Shown: positions 1-9,761, counted from the first letter of the stretch. The stretch is 64,000 bases of DNA from an uncultured Lachnospiraceae bacterium (GCA_905235745.1 CAJOMN010000001.1:124001-188000), one strand, 5' to 3'. Numbers and translations are program-made. Notes: generated by a model from the letters alone, not told the origin.

Positions 1-1454
1 CCGGGAACTTGATCAGTCCGTTGTTGAGCGCCGTTATGCTTTCCATGTCAAGATGGTTTGTCGGCTCATCAAGTATGAGTATATTCGCACCGCTTATCAT
101 CATCTTCGATAAGAGGCATCTTACCTTCTCGCCTCCGGAGAGGATGTTGATCTTCTTGACACCGTCTTCGCCGGGGAAAAGCATACGTCCGAGGAATCCT
201 CTTACATAAGTAACATCCTTGACCGGTGAATATCCCGTCAGCCATTCCGTTATCGTATAATCATGGGCAAATTCCTCGGTGTAGTCTCTGGGAAAATACG
301 CCTGCGATGTCGTAACTCCCCACTTGTATGTTCCTTCGTCGGGTTCGAGTTCTCCCATAAGAATCCTGAAGAGCGTTGTCTTGGCGAGCTCGTTAGTGCC
401 GACAAACGCGACCTTATCATCATGTCCGAGTATGAACGAAACATTGTCAAGTATCTTGACACCGTCTATCGTTTTGCTGATACCTTCAACGGTCAGAACC
501 TCATTACCTATCTCCCTGTCGGGGCGAAAATCAATATACGGATATTTACGGCTCGAAGGTTTGATCTCGTCGAGCTGGATCTTTTCGAGCGCACGCTTAC
601 GGCTTGTGGCCTGCTTCGACTTCGAAGCATTCGCGGAGAATCTGGAAATGAACTCCTGCAGCTCCTTGATCTTCTCCTCCTTCTTCTTGTTCGCCTCTTT
701 CATCTGCTGTATCAGAAGCTGGCTTGACTCATACCAGAAATCATAGTTGCCGGCGTACAACTGTATCTTGCCGTAATCAATGTCGGCGGTGTACGTGCAT
801 ACCTTGTTCAGAAAATACCTGTCATGGCTGACCACGATAACGGTATTTTCGAAATTGATCAGGAACTCCTCCAGCCACTCTATCGCGTCCAGGTCAAGAT
901 GGTTCGTAGGCTCGTCAAGAAGCAGTATATCCGGGGATCCGAACAGAGCGCGCGCCAACAGAACCTTGACCTTCTGCGAGCCGTTCAGGTCGCCGACAAG
1001 GCTGTAATGAAGATCTGTTTCGATACCGAGACCGTTTAGGAGCGTTGCCGCATTCGACTCGGCCTCCCAGCCATCCATCTCCGCAAATTCAGCTTCAAGC
1101 TCGCTTGCCCTTATCCCGTCCTCGTCGGTAAAATCCTCTTTGGCGTATATCGCGTCCTTTTCCTTCATAACGTCATACAGGCGCTGATTGCCCATAATGA
1201 CCGTATCCATTACCGTCTGATCGTCATACTTGAAGTGATCCTGCTCGAGAACCGACAGTCTCTGTCCCGGAGTGATCGTTATATCCCCGTTTGTCGTATC
1301 AAGTTCGCCGGACAATATTTTCAGAAATGTTGACTTTCCGGCTCCGTTTGCTCCGATTAGTCCGTAGCAGTTACCCTCTGTAAACTTGATGTTCACATCC
1401 TCAAAGAGGGCTTTCTTACCGACACGGTATGTGACATTGTTCGCACTTATCATT
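1..1454 (-). CDS. ABC-F family ATPase, 3' end outside the window
   Basis: Soluble tandem-ATPase ABC-F protein, a family that acts on the ribosome (translation-factor or antibiotic-protection roles) and has no membrane domain. I translated 484 residues from the ATG at 1454; the C-terminal part continues past base 1. The first nucleotide-binding domain has a Walker A (GANGAGKST, about residues 34-42) and LLLDEPTNHLDL. A charged linker follows at about 245-290. The second domain has LSGGEKV and LILDEPTNHLDM, with an unusual P-loop (GTNELAKTT) and a first signature reading LNGSQ; similar variants occur in the YbiT/YkpA-like group. That subgroup is my best guess, and the exact role is not determined by the sequence. 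It is followed on the window side by a separately expressed small gene. Confidence 0.93.
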
Positions 1455-1476
1455 TCATAATTCTCCTCATTGAATG

Positions 1477-1734
1477 TTAGCTGTTCACGACAAGATATCT
1501 CCCGTCGGGAAGCTTGAATACCTCCGCCTGCTGCTCGATCTCATCCTCGCTCAGTCCGTCGGTATCGACTCCCATCTCGTCAAAATATTCGATGACCTCA
1601 TCGAGACTGTCCACAACCTCTGCCATCGCATCCTCCAGAAAATCCTGCGCTTCATCCGGCGTCGACGCGACGTCCCTGTCAAACAGCCTGCTCTGATTGT
1701 CGAGAAAATAATTGATCACTTCATTGTCAAACAT
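1477..1734 (-). CDS. small acidic hypothetical protein (85 aa)
   Basis: An 85-residue acidic protein starting MFDNEVINYF and ending PDGRYLVVNS. I chose the ATG at 1734 because a GGGGGG-type ribosome binding site lies just upstream and the start falls 16 bases after the ppk stop; a longer frame would run back into ppk. The centre is rich in Asp and Glu (DEAQDFLEDAMAEVVDSLDE) and probably helical. There is no signal peptide, membrane segment or known catalytic motif. It is probably the last gene of the chorismate mutase to ppk operon. Function unknown. Confidence 0.7.
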   Translation of the reverse strand: MFDNEVINYFLDNQSRLFDRDVASTPDEAQDFLEDAMAEVVDSLDEVIEYFDEMGVDTDGLSEDEIEQQAEVFKLPDGRYLVVNS

Positions 1735-1750
1735 ATGCTGCGTCCCCCCT

Positions 1751-3859
1751 TTACGCTCCCTCAATAGGAACAAACACCCTGCTGCTTTCCACCGGATCTT
1801 TTCTATCCGACAGTTCGGCAGCCCATTTGCAGAATGTCTCCTGCGCCCAAACGGGATCCTTTCCGTGTATTTCCACCCGCTCGTAAGTTCCGTCACTCTT
1901 TTCTATCCTTGCCTTAACAGTATCGGCAAGCAGTGTTTCGAGTATATAAACTACTCTTCCTTTCAGTTGTTCGTCAAGTATCGGGAACATTATTTCCACA
2001 CGCTTTAGCAGATTTCTCGGCATCCAGTCGGAAGATCCGCAATATACTTCGCTGTTTCCGGCGTTTTCAAAATAGAATATCCTGCTGTGCTCAAGAAAAT
2101 CACCTACTATGCTCCGCACGGTTATATTCTCGGACACGCCCTTTATACCCGGCTTCAGGCAGCATATTCCGCGGACGATCAGCTCGATCTTCACTCCGGC
2201 GCATGATGCCGCATACAGCGCCTCAATGACCTCCTTGTCGCACAGGGAATTGACCTTTGCAATGATATGCGATCTCTTACCCTCGGCCGCATTATTTGCT
2301 TCCCTTTCGATAAGGTGTATGAATCTGTCCTTGAGCCACAAAGGGGCAAGGCACAAGCGGTTCCAGTACAGCGGCTCCGAATAACCGCTCAGCATGTTGA
2401 ATACCGCAGTGGCATCCTCTCCTATCAGCTCCGCGCATGTGAGCAGTCCTATATCCGTATAGACCTTTGCCGTACTGTCATTGTAGTTTCCGGTACCGAG
2501 ATGCACATATCGCCTGATCCCGTCTTCTTCCCTTCGTACGACAAGCGTTATCTTACAGTGCGTCTTGAGCCCTACAAGTCCGTATATTACATGGCATCCG
2601 GCCTTTTCAAGCATACGCGCCCATACTATGTTGTGCTCCTCGTCAAAACGCGCTTTCAGTTCGACGAGAACCGTCACCTGTTTGCCGTTTTCGGCGGCTT
2701 TGGCAAGCGCGGCGATTATCGGAGAGTTGCCGCTGACCCTGTACAGCGTCTGCTTGATGGCAAGCACATCCGGATCTTTTGCTGCGCTTTCCACAAAATC
2801 AATGACCGGGGCAAATGACTGGTACGGATGATGCATCAGTATATCGTGATTCCTTATCGCTTCGAAAATATCCGCTCCGTCGCTTATTTCCGGAACGGGC
2901 TGCGGAACGTATGCTTTCTTCTTGAGATGATCGAACCCTTCGAGTCCGTAATGCTTCATGAGGAAGGTAAGGTCTATCGGACCGTTGATCCGGTAAATAT
3001 TGTCGTCCCTTACCGACAACTCCCTTTTGAGTATTTCCATGAGACGCGGATCGATATCATCGGCAACCTCCAGCCTTATGACCTCTCCCCACTGCCTGCG
3101 CCTGATCTGTTTTTCAATCTCCTTGAGAAGATCCGCCGCTTCCTCCTCATCTATCGTAAGATCGGCGTTTCTCATGATCCTGTAAGGGTATGCGCAGTAT
3201 ACGTCATAGTTCAGGAACAGCTTTGGTATGTTGCGCTCTATGACTTCCTCGAGAAGTATGAACGATCTGTTATCCCCGGAAGGTATCTCGACTATACGGT
3301 TAAGCATTCCCGGAACCTGTACGGTTGCAAAATCACGGGTATCCTCTCCCTTTTTTCCGATAAGGGCTCCGATATTAAGCGTCTGGTTTCTCACAAGCGG
3401 AAACGGTCTTGACGAATCCACTGCCATCGGGGTCAGAACGGGATATACCTCCTCTTCAAAATACCTGTCGACATATTCCCCCTGCTCCCTGGACAGTTCT
3501 TCATGCCTGGTAATGAAGTGGATCCCTTCGTCCTCCATGAGAGGCAGAAGTGTATGCATCAGGACAGAATACTGCGTTTCCACAAGCTCATGCGTCTTCT
3601 TTGCTATCGTCTCAAGCTGCTCGTCGATCGTCATCCCCGCAATATCCCGCTTGCTGTAATTGGCGTGCTGCATATCAATAAGGGACGCCACCCTTACCAT
3701 GAAGAACTCGTCGAGATTCGATGCGGTGATGGACAGGAATCTGAGCCTCTCCATGAGCGGATTGGAAGTATCCGTCGCCTCGCCGAGAACCCTTTCGTCA
3801 AACATCAGCCATGACAGTTCCCTGTTAACGTAGTAATCCTTATTATTATATTCCTTCAT
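1751..3859 (-). CDS. ppk1: polyphosphate kinase 1
   Basis: Catalyses reversible transfer of the ATP gamma-phosphate onto inorganic polyphosphate. At about 702 residues it has the normal length for PPK1. Recognisable features are the N-terminal start (YYVNRELSWLMFDERVL), the histidine region KTHCKITLVVRRE with RYVHLGTGNYN, and a second conserved EHSRIFYFEN near the C-terminus. The ATG at 3859 is preferred over one at 3865 because the AGAGGA ribosome binding site is then about 8 bases away instead of 2. It starts 2 bases after the stop of the Ppx/GppA gene. Synthesis and breakdown of polyphosphate are thus encoded together, a common pairing. Confidence 0.96.
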   Translation of the reverse strand: MKEYNNKDYYVNRELSWLMFDERVLGEATDTSNPLMERLRFLSITASNLDEFFMVRVASLIDMQHANYSKRDIAGMTIDEQLETIAKKTHELVETQYSVLMHTLLPLMEDEGIHFITRHEELSREQGEYVDRYFEEEVYPVLTPMAVDSSRPFPLVRNQTLNIGALIGKKGEDTRDFATVQVPGMLNRIVEIPSGDNRSFILLEEVIERNIPKLFLNYDVYCAYPYRIMRNADLTIDEEEAADLLKEIEKQIRRRQWGEVIRLEVADDIDPRLMEILKRELSVRDDNIYRINGPIDLTFLMKHYGLEGFDHLKKKAYVPQPVPEISDGADIFEAIRNHDILMHHPYQSFAPVIDFVESAAKDPDVLAIKQTLYRVSGNSPIIAALAKAAENGKQVTVLVELKARFDEEHNIVWARMLEKAGCHVIYGLVGLKTHCKITLVVRREEDGIRRYVHLGTGNYNDSTAKVYTDIGLLTCAELIGEDATAVFNMLSGYSEPLYWNRLCLAPLWLKDRFIHLIEREANNAAEGKRSHIIAKVNSLCDKEVIEALYAASCAGVKIELIVRGICCLKPGIKGVSENITVRSIVGDFLEHSRIFYFENAGNSEVYCGSSDWMPRNLLKRVEIMFPILDEQLKGRVVYILETLLADTVKARIEKSDGTYERVEIHGKDPVWAQETFCKWAAELSDRKDPVESSRVFVPIEGA

Positions 3860-3861
3860 AC

Positions 3862-5394
3862 TCATATCCTCTTATATTTCAGCACGGGCCTTATCGAAAA
3901 TACTTCCTCGAACAGCGATGCTTTTCTGTAGAAAAATCCCTGCTCAAGATTGATATCATCCACTGTATATACGTTTATGACAAGCTCGCTCCCCTTTACC
4001 GAAAACCTCACGTCGTTAACCTTCGCCCGGTAGCTTCTGCATATGCCGTCCGCTATCCTGAAGAGCGCAGAGAGCTTGGCTATCTTGAGGTAGCTCCCCT
4101 TATCGAGAAGAGACTGCGCCGCAAGCTCATCGTAGTATATGAACTGCATTTTGTTGAAGCGCACAATATTGGCGACGATCTCGCGCTCAGCGTGTGACAG
4201 CCCTATCATCTCCGTTGCCATGATGATATCATATCCGCATTCCGCACCCGCTTCTATGCTGATGTATTTGCCGCAGTCGCCAAGAAGTGCCGCTATACGA
4301 AGGAGCAGTTTGTCTCTTCGACCCAGTCCGTGTATCTTACGGGTCGCGTCAAACAGATCGCAGGCAACCTTTTCTATCAGCCTGTTCCTTGCCTCGTTCC
4401 CCTGATACCTCTTGGACATTGCCATGGCACATTCGATTATATCGTTTTCAAAATCATGGCGGTAATGAACAAGCTTTTCCTTTTCCGCATACTCATAGGC
4501 CATACCGTCACACAGGGACACTCCGGGCGACCATATGTTTTCCGCCTTCATTATCTTGATTACGCGGGATATGATCGATACAGCAGGCATCAGGAGAGGG
4601 ATCGTCTCCTCATCCATCCCGTATTTTGCGGCGATATCACCCTTGGTCATTATCGACAGTTCTTCACAGAGTTCCTTGAAGCTTTCGGCTGTAAACGACC
4701 GGTCTTTCGATCCGGTGTGATAGAGCATCGATGAAACATAGTCGTCGATCAAGATAATATTCTTGATGATCCCGCCTTTCAGATAGAGCTTCCTGAACAC
4801 CTGAAGCTGGTTGTCGATTAGTTCCCTCAGTATCCCCTCGACATCCCTTGTCCTGGGCTGAAGCGTCGCAAGCATATCCATTGTGCGCAGTACCCCGAGC
4901 CTTATGTTCTGCGTCGTAACAAGGGCGTCGTTGTCGAAAAGCGATATCTGGATGCTTCCGCCTCCGATGTCGACTATCGCGCATCCCTCACTGATGAACT
5001 CATCAAACCGGGAGCCTTTGATCGCTGCCGCTTTGTAATGCAGGAATCTCTGTTCGGAATTCGACAGCACATCAACCTTTATTCCTGTTCTGAGCTTGAT
5101 CTGTTCTGTTACTATGGCGGTGTTCTTGGTCTCCCTGATCGCGCTCGTTCCGTATGCTTTATAATCGTCGACCTTGTACGTTTTCATTATCGAGGCAAAA
5201 TCGGACAGCACATCACACAGCTCATCCATATGTTCGGTATTGATGATGCCGTTCTGGTATGTATCCGTACCAAGCTCGATCGAGTGCCTGACACTGTCTA
5301 TTTCCTTCATTCCCATCTTGTTGGAGAACTCAAAGATCTTCATTCCGAGCTCATATGATCCGACATCGATGGCGGCAAAAGTCCGTACAGCCAT
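3862..5394 (-). CDS. Ppx/GppA family phosphatase (exopolyphosphatase or pppGpp phosphohydrolase)
   Basis: A 510-residue member of the ASKHA-fold Ppx/GppA family. It begins with the phosphate-1-type loop (AAIDVGSYELGMKIFEF) and has the phosphate-2 loop VDIGGGSIQISLF around residue 140. The C-terminal half (from about 310) resembles the HD-like helical domain of long Ppx/GppA proteins, although the metal-binding HD pair is not obvious (it reads LLGDCGKYIS). Adjacency to ppk1 favours exopolyphosphatase activity; pppGpp hydrolysis is an alternative that sequence alone cannot exclude. A GGGAGG ribosome binding site precedes the ATG at 5394. Confidence 0.9.
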   Translation of the reverse strand: MAVRTFAAIDVGSYELGMKIFEFSNKMGMKEIDSVRHSIELGTDTYQNGIINTEHMDELCDVLSDFASIMKTYKVDDYKAYGTSAIRETKNTAIVTEQIKLRTGIKVDVLSNSEQRFLHYKAAAIKGSRFDEFISEGCAIVDIGGGSIQISLFDNDALVTTQNIRLGVLRTMDMLATLQPRTRDVEGILRELIDNQLQVFRKLYLKGGIIKNIILIDDYVSSMLYHTGSKDRSFTAESFKELCEELSIMTKGDIAAKYGMDEETIPLLMPAVSIISRVIKIMKAENIWSPGVSLCDGMAYEYAEKEKLVHYRHDFENDIIECAMAMSKRYQGNEARNRLIEKVACDLFDATRKIHGLGRRDKLLLRIAALLGDCGKYISIEAGAECGYDIIMATEMIGLSHAEREIVANIVRFNKMQFIYYDELAAQSLLDKGSYLKIAKLSALFRIADGICRSYRAKVNDVRFSVKGSELVINVYTVDDINLEQGFFYRKASLFEEVFSIRPVLKYKRI

Positions 5395-5408
5395 TTACAC
5401 CTCCCGCA

Positions 5409-6722
5409 TTATTCCTCTTCCTGTTTCATTTGTCCGCGCAGATGATCTATAAACTGCCGGGCGCATCTCCCGGACATCCCTCCGCTGCTAAGCTCCCATT
5501 TGTTAGCTTCGAGTAACAATTCCTTTTCATCCATTTTAATGCCGTACCTGTTGGCAAGCGTCCTCACAATGTTATCGAACTCCTTCTTGTCAGGTCTCCC
5601 GAAATATATCGAGATCCCGAACCTGTATGACAGCGACAGCTTCTCCTGAACGGTATCGTTCCTATGCAGATCGTCGTCGCTCTCCTCCCGGTCGGAATAT
5701 TTCTCCCGGACGATATGGCGTCTGTTGCTCGTCGCATATATAAGTATATTCCCGGGTTTCTTTTCGAGCCCGCCTTCTATGACCGCCTTCAGGTATTTGT
5801 AATCAGTCTCGAAATCTTCAAACGACAGGTCATCCATATAGATGATAAATCTGTAATTCCGGTTTTTGATCTGCGCTATGACATCGTTCAGATCCTGAAG
5901 CTGGTGCTTGTAGAGCTCGATGATCCGCAGTCCCCTGTCATAATATCTGTTAAGGATACCCTTGATGCTGCTTGATTTTCCCGTTCCGGCGTCACCGTAG
6001 AGCAGGCAGTTGTTGCACGGTCTGCCGTCAAGAAACGCTTCGGTATTGTCGATCAGCTTCTTCTTGGCGCTCTCATATCCGACGAGATCTTCAAGGTACA
6101 CATGCATAATGTTCGTGATCGGAACTATATCCGCGTGACCGTTTATATGTTCCACACGAAAGGCCTTGTGAAGCCCGAACTTTCCGACTCCGAATTCCTT
6201 GTAGAACTGCGCGACGCTCTTCTCAAACTCCACGTCCGATGAAGACGCCGCAAGTTCATCGCGAAGCTCGATTATCCTGTCCCGGATCCTGCTGTTATAT
6301 GTCCTCGACCTGTCATCCGCCGCTTCGAATGAGCCGATAAGTCCCGAAATATCGTTCGATCCGATCTCGTCGAACGCGGACAGGTCGATCATGAACATCT
6401 GACGGAATATCGCAAAATCATGGAGAGCGGCATCGCGAACCGTGCCGGGAACTTCGCCCTTCATCTCGCATGATGTTGAATAAGCGTTCTCGCTGTTGGC
6501 GATAAGATAAGTAAGATATGCCTGCCACAGATTCCCGTTGTAGCCGCAGTTTACGGCAAGCTCGATAAGAGATCCGGCAAACCTGCTCACGCGGTCCTTC
6601 TGCTTTTCTTCACCGGCGGCAGATCCCGACAGTATAAAGGCCGCATTATCAAGTATCTCTTTGCTGCAATCAAAATCCCTGTATAGTATCAGTTCATTAC
6701 TGCGTATCTTCATCTGCATCAT
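5409..6722 (-). CDS. DUF815 family AAA-type ATPase
   Basis: ATPase of the DUF815 family, about 437 residues. The P-loop reads YGDAGTGKSSSIKGIL (residue 240 region) and the Walker B region reads RFIIYMDDLSFEDFE. The family's conserved segments on either side are present (ATSNRRHIVREK after Walker B). Its cellular role is unknown. The start is ambiguous: ATGs at 6722, 6719 and 6713 and a TTG at 6737 are possible. I chose 6722 for its GAGG about 9 bases upstream. This overlaps the end of the chorismate mutase gene by 26 bases, suggesting translational coupling. Ppx/GppA follows after 14 bases. Confidence 0.88.
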   Translation of the reverse strand: MMQMKIRSNELILYRDFDCSKEILDNAAFILSGSAAGEEKQKDRVSRFAGSLIELAVNCGYNGNLWQAYLTYLIANSENAYSTSCEMKGEVPGTVRDAALHDFAIFRQMFMIDLSAFDEIGSNDISGLIGSFEAADDRSRTYNSRIRDRIIELRDELAASSSDVEFEKSVAQFYKEFGVGKFGLHKAFRVEHINGHADIVPITNIMHVYLEDLVGYESAKKKLIDNTEAFLDGRPCNNCLLYGDAGTGKSSSIKGILNRYYDRGLRIIELYKHQLQDLNDVIAQIKNRNYRFIIYMDDLSFEDFETDYKYLKAVIEGGLEKKPGNILIYATSNRRHIVREKYSDREESDDDLHRNDTVQEKLSLSYRFGISIYFGRPDKKEFDNIVRTLANRYGIKMDEKELLLEANKWELSSGGMSGRCARQFIDHLRGQMKQEEE

Positions 6723-7065
6723 TTCCGACAGCCTCAAGCCTTATCTCTATCGGTTCTCCGTCCCAGTTAAAATCATCGTAATCATCATCCTCAAGGCCGG
6801 CCATATCCTCCTGCATCTCACGGCTCGTCTGCATGAGCGTAATGAACAGCTGGGCGGCACCGTCCGCATATTCCCTGTTGGAAACGGCCGCCAGTATGTC
6901 TTCAAGCTTCTCATCTTCACGATCCGGATCATATATGGGGAGGTTGTTCTCCAGCTTATATCTTCCGATATCCGCTGCCACGTCCATTCTCTCTTCGTAA
7001 AGCTTCAGTATCTGTTCGTCTATACTGTCGATCCGATCACGCAGTTTCTTAATATCCGCCGCCAT
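6697..7065 (-). CDS. chorismate mutase, AroQ class
   Basis: Converts chorismate to prephenate for phenylalanine and tyrosine synthesis. The N-terminal 90 residues fit an all-helical AroQ monomer. Comparing with the E. coli enzyme, the active-site residues are all visible: Arg11, Arg26, Lys37, Asp46, Arg49, Glu50, Ser81 and Gln85. The final 30 residues are a very acidic tail not needed for catalysis. A GGAGG ribosome binding site lies upstream of the ATG at 7065. It is the first gene of an operon with the DUF815 ATPase, ppx and ppk, an association with no obvious biochemical link. Confidence 0.88.
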   Translation of the reverse strand: MAADIKKLRDRIDSIDEQILKLYEERMDVAADIGRYKLENNLPIYDPDREDEKLEDILAAVSNREYADGAAQLFITLMQTSREMQEDMAGLEDDDYDDFNWDGEPIEIRLEAVGNDADEDTQ

Positions 7066-7135
7066 ATGCTTCCTCCGTTATATCCGGGTGTTATCCTGCC
7101 CTTTGACCCTATATTTGTCGTTTACTTAACATCAT

Positions 7136-7165
7136 ATTATACCAGTTACGCGCACTCTTCCACAA
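7136..7165 (-). promoter_or_regulatory. sigma-A type promoter of the chorismate mutase to ppk operon
   Basis: On the minus strand a -35 box TTGTGG (7165-7160) and a -10 box TATAAT (7141-7136) are 18 bases apart, and the -10 is extended by TGG. The predicted start is about 65 bases before the chorismate mutase ATG. A weaker plus-strand promoter for the yfhO-like gene (TTGTCG 7115-7120, TATACC 7138-7143, spacing 17) overlaps it, so the two may compete. Confidence 0.6.
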
Positions 7166-7190
7166 TAATTTTCCGCAACAGACCGTGAAT

Positions 7191-9191
7191 ATGATATTAT
7201 TAATAATTATGAGATCAAAACCTTTCAGAACCTATACAATATCATTCATACTGCTTCTTACTGCATGTTACCTGAGCTTTTGGAGAAAAGGGATAATCCC
7301 GGTGTATTCGATTGACGGTCTCGGACAGTATTACCCTTCGTTCCTTTATATAGGACGTACTGTCAGGGAATTCCTGTCATCTCCCGCGGCGGGGCTTCGC
7401 TTCTATGACCTTGCGATAGGAATGGGCGATGATGTGGCAGGAACACTTTCCTACTACGGATTCGGCGATCCGCTTAATCTTATCTCCGTCTTTGCGACCG
7501 CCTCAACCGGACCTTATCTGTTTGCTCTGACATACTATCTGAGACTCTATCTTGGCGGGCTGTGCTTTATGCTGTACTGCAGGCGGTTCATGCCGCTGTC
7601 GCACGCAACTGTAGTTTCCGCCCTTGCATATGTATTCTGGGGTTACGGGATATACGCATCCGGAATGTATGCGGAATATGCGGCGATGCTGTATGTCCTG
7701 CCGCTCGTTCTGACAGGCTGTGAGAAAATGTTCAGGGGCGAAGGCGCCCTTGTCCTCTTCCTGTCTGCGGCTCTGCTCGGCCTGTCCGGATTCTATTTTA
7801 CATACATATGCTCTTTATTTGTCGTTGTATACAGTATAGTACGGCTGCTGTTCATATACGGGACAGCCGGTATTCGGGAAGCAATAAAGGCAGGAGTGCT
7901 CACCGGTCTTGTCTGTTTGCTCGGAATAGGCGTTTCCATGATATTCATGCTCCCTTCGGTCTGTGCATTCCTGTCAAGCGAGCGTGAATCGTCGTCTGTC
8001 ATTGCGACGCTTCTTACGCCGTCGAATTACATTCCGTCGTTAAACCGCAGATTTGTCGAAGATGCAAACATCATGAATGCGATCCGCAACTATCCTGTGA
8101 TGATCGCTGCCGCGAGTGTGTTCATCATGCCGAAGAGCAAAAGGGTTACGCAGTTTCGTATTGCCGCTTCCTCGATCCTGATACTGTCTTACATTCCTCT
8201 GACCGGCAGGGTATTCAACGGTTTTTCCGTTCCGAGGGACAGATGGGTATTCCTTTCCCAGTTTGTGCTCTGTGTCATATTCGCTTCGATCATTAACGAC
8301 ATATACAATGACGATAAGAAAAAGCACATATCGGTATTTGTCATGACTGTTCTTGCCGCTAACATCATACTTGCGTTCTGGGGGCGCTACTCATCGCTTG
8401 GAGAAAACCGCAAATCAATGTATGTTACCGCGGATACCGCGCGTAATGAGATGGAGTCCGCAACAAAGCTCTCGAACGTTCTGGCAAATGACAATGATCT
8501 GTACAGGATCGCGGGCGATATTACAACATCCGGTGTAAACGGGCGTCCGAAAAACAATGCGATGCTAAGTGACTACTACGGAGTGTCGTACTGGTTCAGC
8601 ATAGTCAACAGTGAAACACAGGCATTTGTCGACGAAACGACAGGGACGGCAAACGACTGGAGATCATACGGGTTCGCAGCCAACAGCACTGCATACAACA
8701 TGGCAGCGGTTAAATACCACTTATACAGGGACGGCAGACCATATGAAGGTCTCAGATCAGTAGAGAAGATAGAGTCTTCAGACGGAACATGGACATTATA
8801 TGAGGATCCTTCCTTTGCCGGTTTCGCAAGGCTCATGTATGACGACGGTACGATGAAAGCTTGTGAAGATATAACATATGACAGGAACAGGTTCACATTC
8901 ACGATACCGGAAGGAGAATCTCTTTCGCGATGCCGGGTTGTAACTTCGATACCCTACAGCACGGGCTGGAAGGCGTATATCAATGGTATGGAAGTATCTG
9001 CCGCTAACGTTTCGCATTTTCTCGGAATGGAAGATATAACGCCGTCACCCGGCGATACGGTGACGCTCGTCTATACGTCTCCGGGCTTTACTGCGGGAAT
9101 GATGATATCGATTGTCTGCCTATTCATATTCATCATATTCGCATTGTCATTTCGGAAACGCAATGTTACAATATACAGTGAACGAATTTGA
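7191..9191 (+). CDS. YfhO family polytopic membrane protein
   Basis: Multi-spanning membrane protein of the YfhO family, which in Bacillus is linked to glycosylation of lipoteichoic acid and is related in topology to GT-C glycosyltransferases. About 12 hydrophobic segments lie in the first 400 residues. The early loop PVYSIDGLGQYYPSFLYIGR is typical for the family, and an extracytoplasmic C-terminal domain is followed by a last membrane helix. At about 666 residues it is shorter than many YfhO proteins (about 850). The start is uncertain: GTG 7185, ATG 7191 and ATG 7209 are all possible and none has a clear ribosome binding site. It is transcribed divergently from the chorismate mutase operon. 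Confidence 0.8.
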   Translation: MILLIIMRSKPFRTYTISFILLLTACYLSFWRKGIIPVYSIDGLGQYYPSFLYIGRTVREFLSSPAAGLRFYDLAIGMGDDVAGTLSYYGFGDPLNLISVFATASTGPYLFALTYYLRLYLGGLCFMLYCRRFMPLSHATVVSALAYVFWGYGIYASGMYAEYAAMLYVLPLVLTGCEKMFRGEGALVLFLSAALLGLSGFYFTYICSLFVVVYSIVRLLFIYGTAGIREAIKAGVLTGLVCLLGIGVSMIFMLPSVCAFLSSERESSSVIATLLTPSNYIPSLNRRFVEDANIMNAIRNYPVMIAAASVFIMPKSKRVTQFRIAASSILILSYIPLTGRVFNGFSVPRDRWVFLSQFVLCVIFASIINDIYNDDKKKHISVFVMTVLAANIILAFWGRYSSLGENRKSMYVTADTARNEMESATKLSNVLANDNDLYRIAGDITTSGVNGRPKNNAMLSDYYGVSYWFSIVNSETQAFVDETTGTANDWRSYGFAANSTAYNMAAVKYHLYRDGRPYEGLRSVEKIESSDGTWTLYEDPSFAGFARLMYDDGTMKACEDITYDRNRFTFTIPEGESLSRCRVVTSIPYSTGWKAYINGMEVSAANVSHFLGMEDITPSPGDTVTLVYTSPGFTAGMMISIVCLFIFIIFALSFRKRNVTIYSERI

Positions 9192-9225
9192 TTCGTGACC
9201 ATAATTATATTCAGGAGGTTATACT

Positions 9226-9675
9226 ATGGCATTTTGTTCAACTTGCGGTACAGAAATTCCCGACGGAGCTTCCGTCTGCCCTTCATGCGGAACACCCGCA
9301 GGACAGGTGGCACCTGTGGAGACCGTTGATCAATGGGATCACACATCCGAATTCGATCCGAAGGATATATCGGATAATAAGATATATGCCCTTTCGGCAT
9401 ATATGTTTTCCATCTTTGGCGTGATACTGTGCCAGATTCTTGCAAAGGAATCTCCCTATGCACAGTTCCATGCGCGTCAGTCGCTCAAGCTCGAGCTGAC
9501 TGCACTGCTCTCGACGTTCGTAGCGGTATTATTATGCTGGACATGTATAGTTCCGATCGCATGGGTAATATTCGTAATAATGCTTTCAGTCATTGAGATC
9601 ATTGCGGTCGTGCAGGTCTTCATGGGAAAGGCCAAGGAGCCCTGGCTTGTCAGATCGATCGGCCTGTTCCGTTAA
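9226..9675 (+). CDS. zinc-ribbon membrane protein (DUF4870-like)
   Basis: A 149-residue protein with an N-terminal zinc ribbon (CSTCG at 4-8 and CPSCG at 18-22), a short linker, and a C-terminal half with three hydrophobic helices. The latter resembles small DUF4870-type membrane proteins (QFHARQSLKL is typical). A strong AGGAGG site precedes the ATG at 9226. It is followed by a perfect palindrome acting as a terminator. Function unknown; zinc-ribbon plus membrane architectures are common in Clostridia. Confidence 0.8.
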   Translation: MAFCSTCGTEIPDGASVCPSCGTPAGQVAPVETVDQWDHTSEFDPKDISDNKIYALSAYMFSIFGVILCQILAKESPYAQFHARQSLKLELTALLSTFVAVLLCWTCIVPIAWVIFVIMLSVIEIIAVVQVFMGKAKEPWLVRSIGLFR

Positions 9676-9694
9676 ATACAGGATTGACATCACG

Positions 9695-9727
9695 AAAGGA
9701 AAAAGGGCATGCCCTTTTTCCTTTTTT
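9695..9727 (+). terminator. intrinsic terminator after the zinc-ribbon membrane protein gene
   Basis: A perfect palindrome with 15-base arms (9695-9709 and 9710-9724), centred on GGGCATGCCC, is followed by a T run to 9727. The last bases of the T run overlap the -35 box of the next promoter, so termination of one unit and initiation of the next are packed within about 60 bases. Confidence 0.85.
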
Positions 9728-9754
9728 GAATGCATTAAGGCAAGATGCTATAAT
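9726..9754 (+). promoter_or_regulatory. promoter of the murD-like gene, nearly abutting its start codon
   Basis: A -35 box TTGAAT (9726-9731) and a consensus -10 box TATAAT (9749-9754) are separated by 17 bases. The predicted transcription start is at about 9761, while the ATG is at 9762-9764. No ribosome binding site fits between them, so the transcript should be leaderless or nearly so. Confidence 0.75.
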
Positions 9755-9761
9755 ACCTACC

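Noticed and set aside
9684-9761. A longer start of the murD-like gene at a TTG at 9684
   Set aside because: The added residues would be encoded by the terminator palindrome and the promoter, have no similarity to Mur ligases, and lie upstream of the predicted transcription start.
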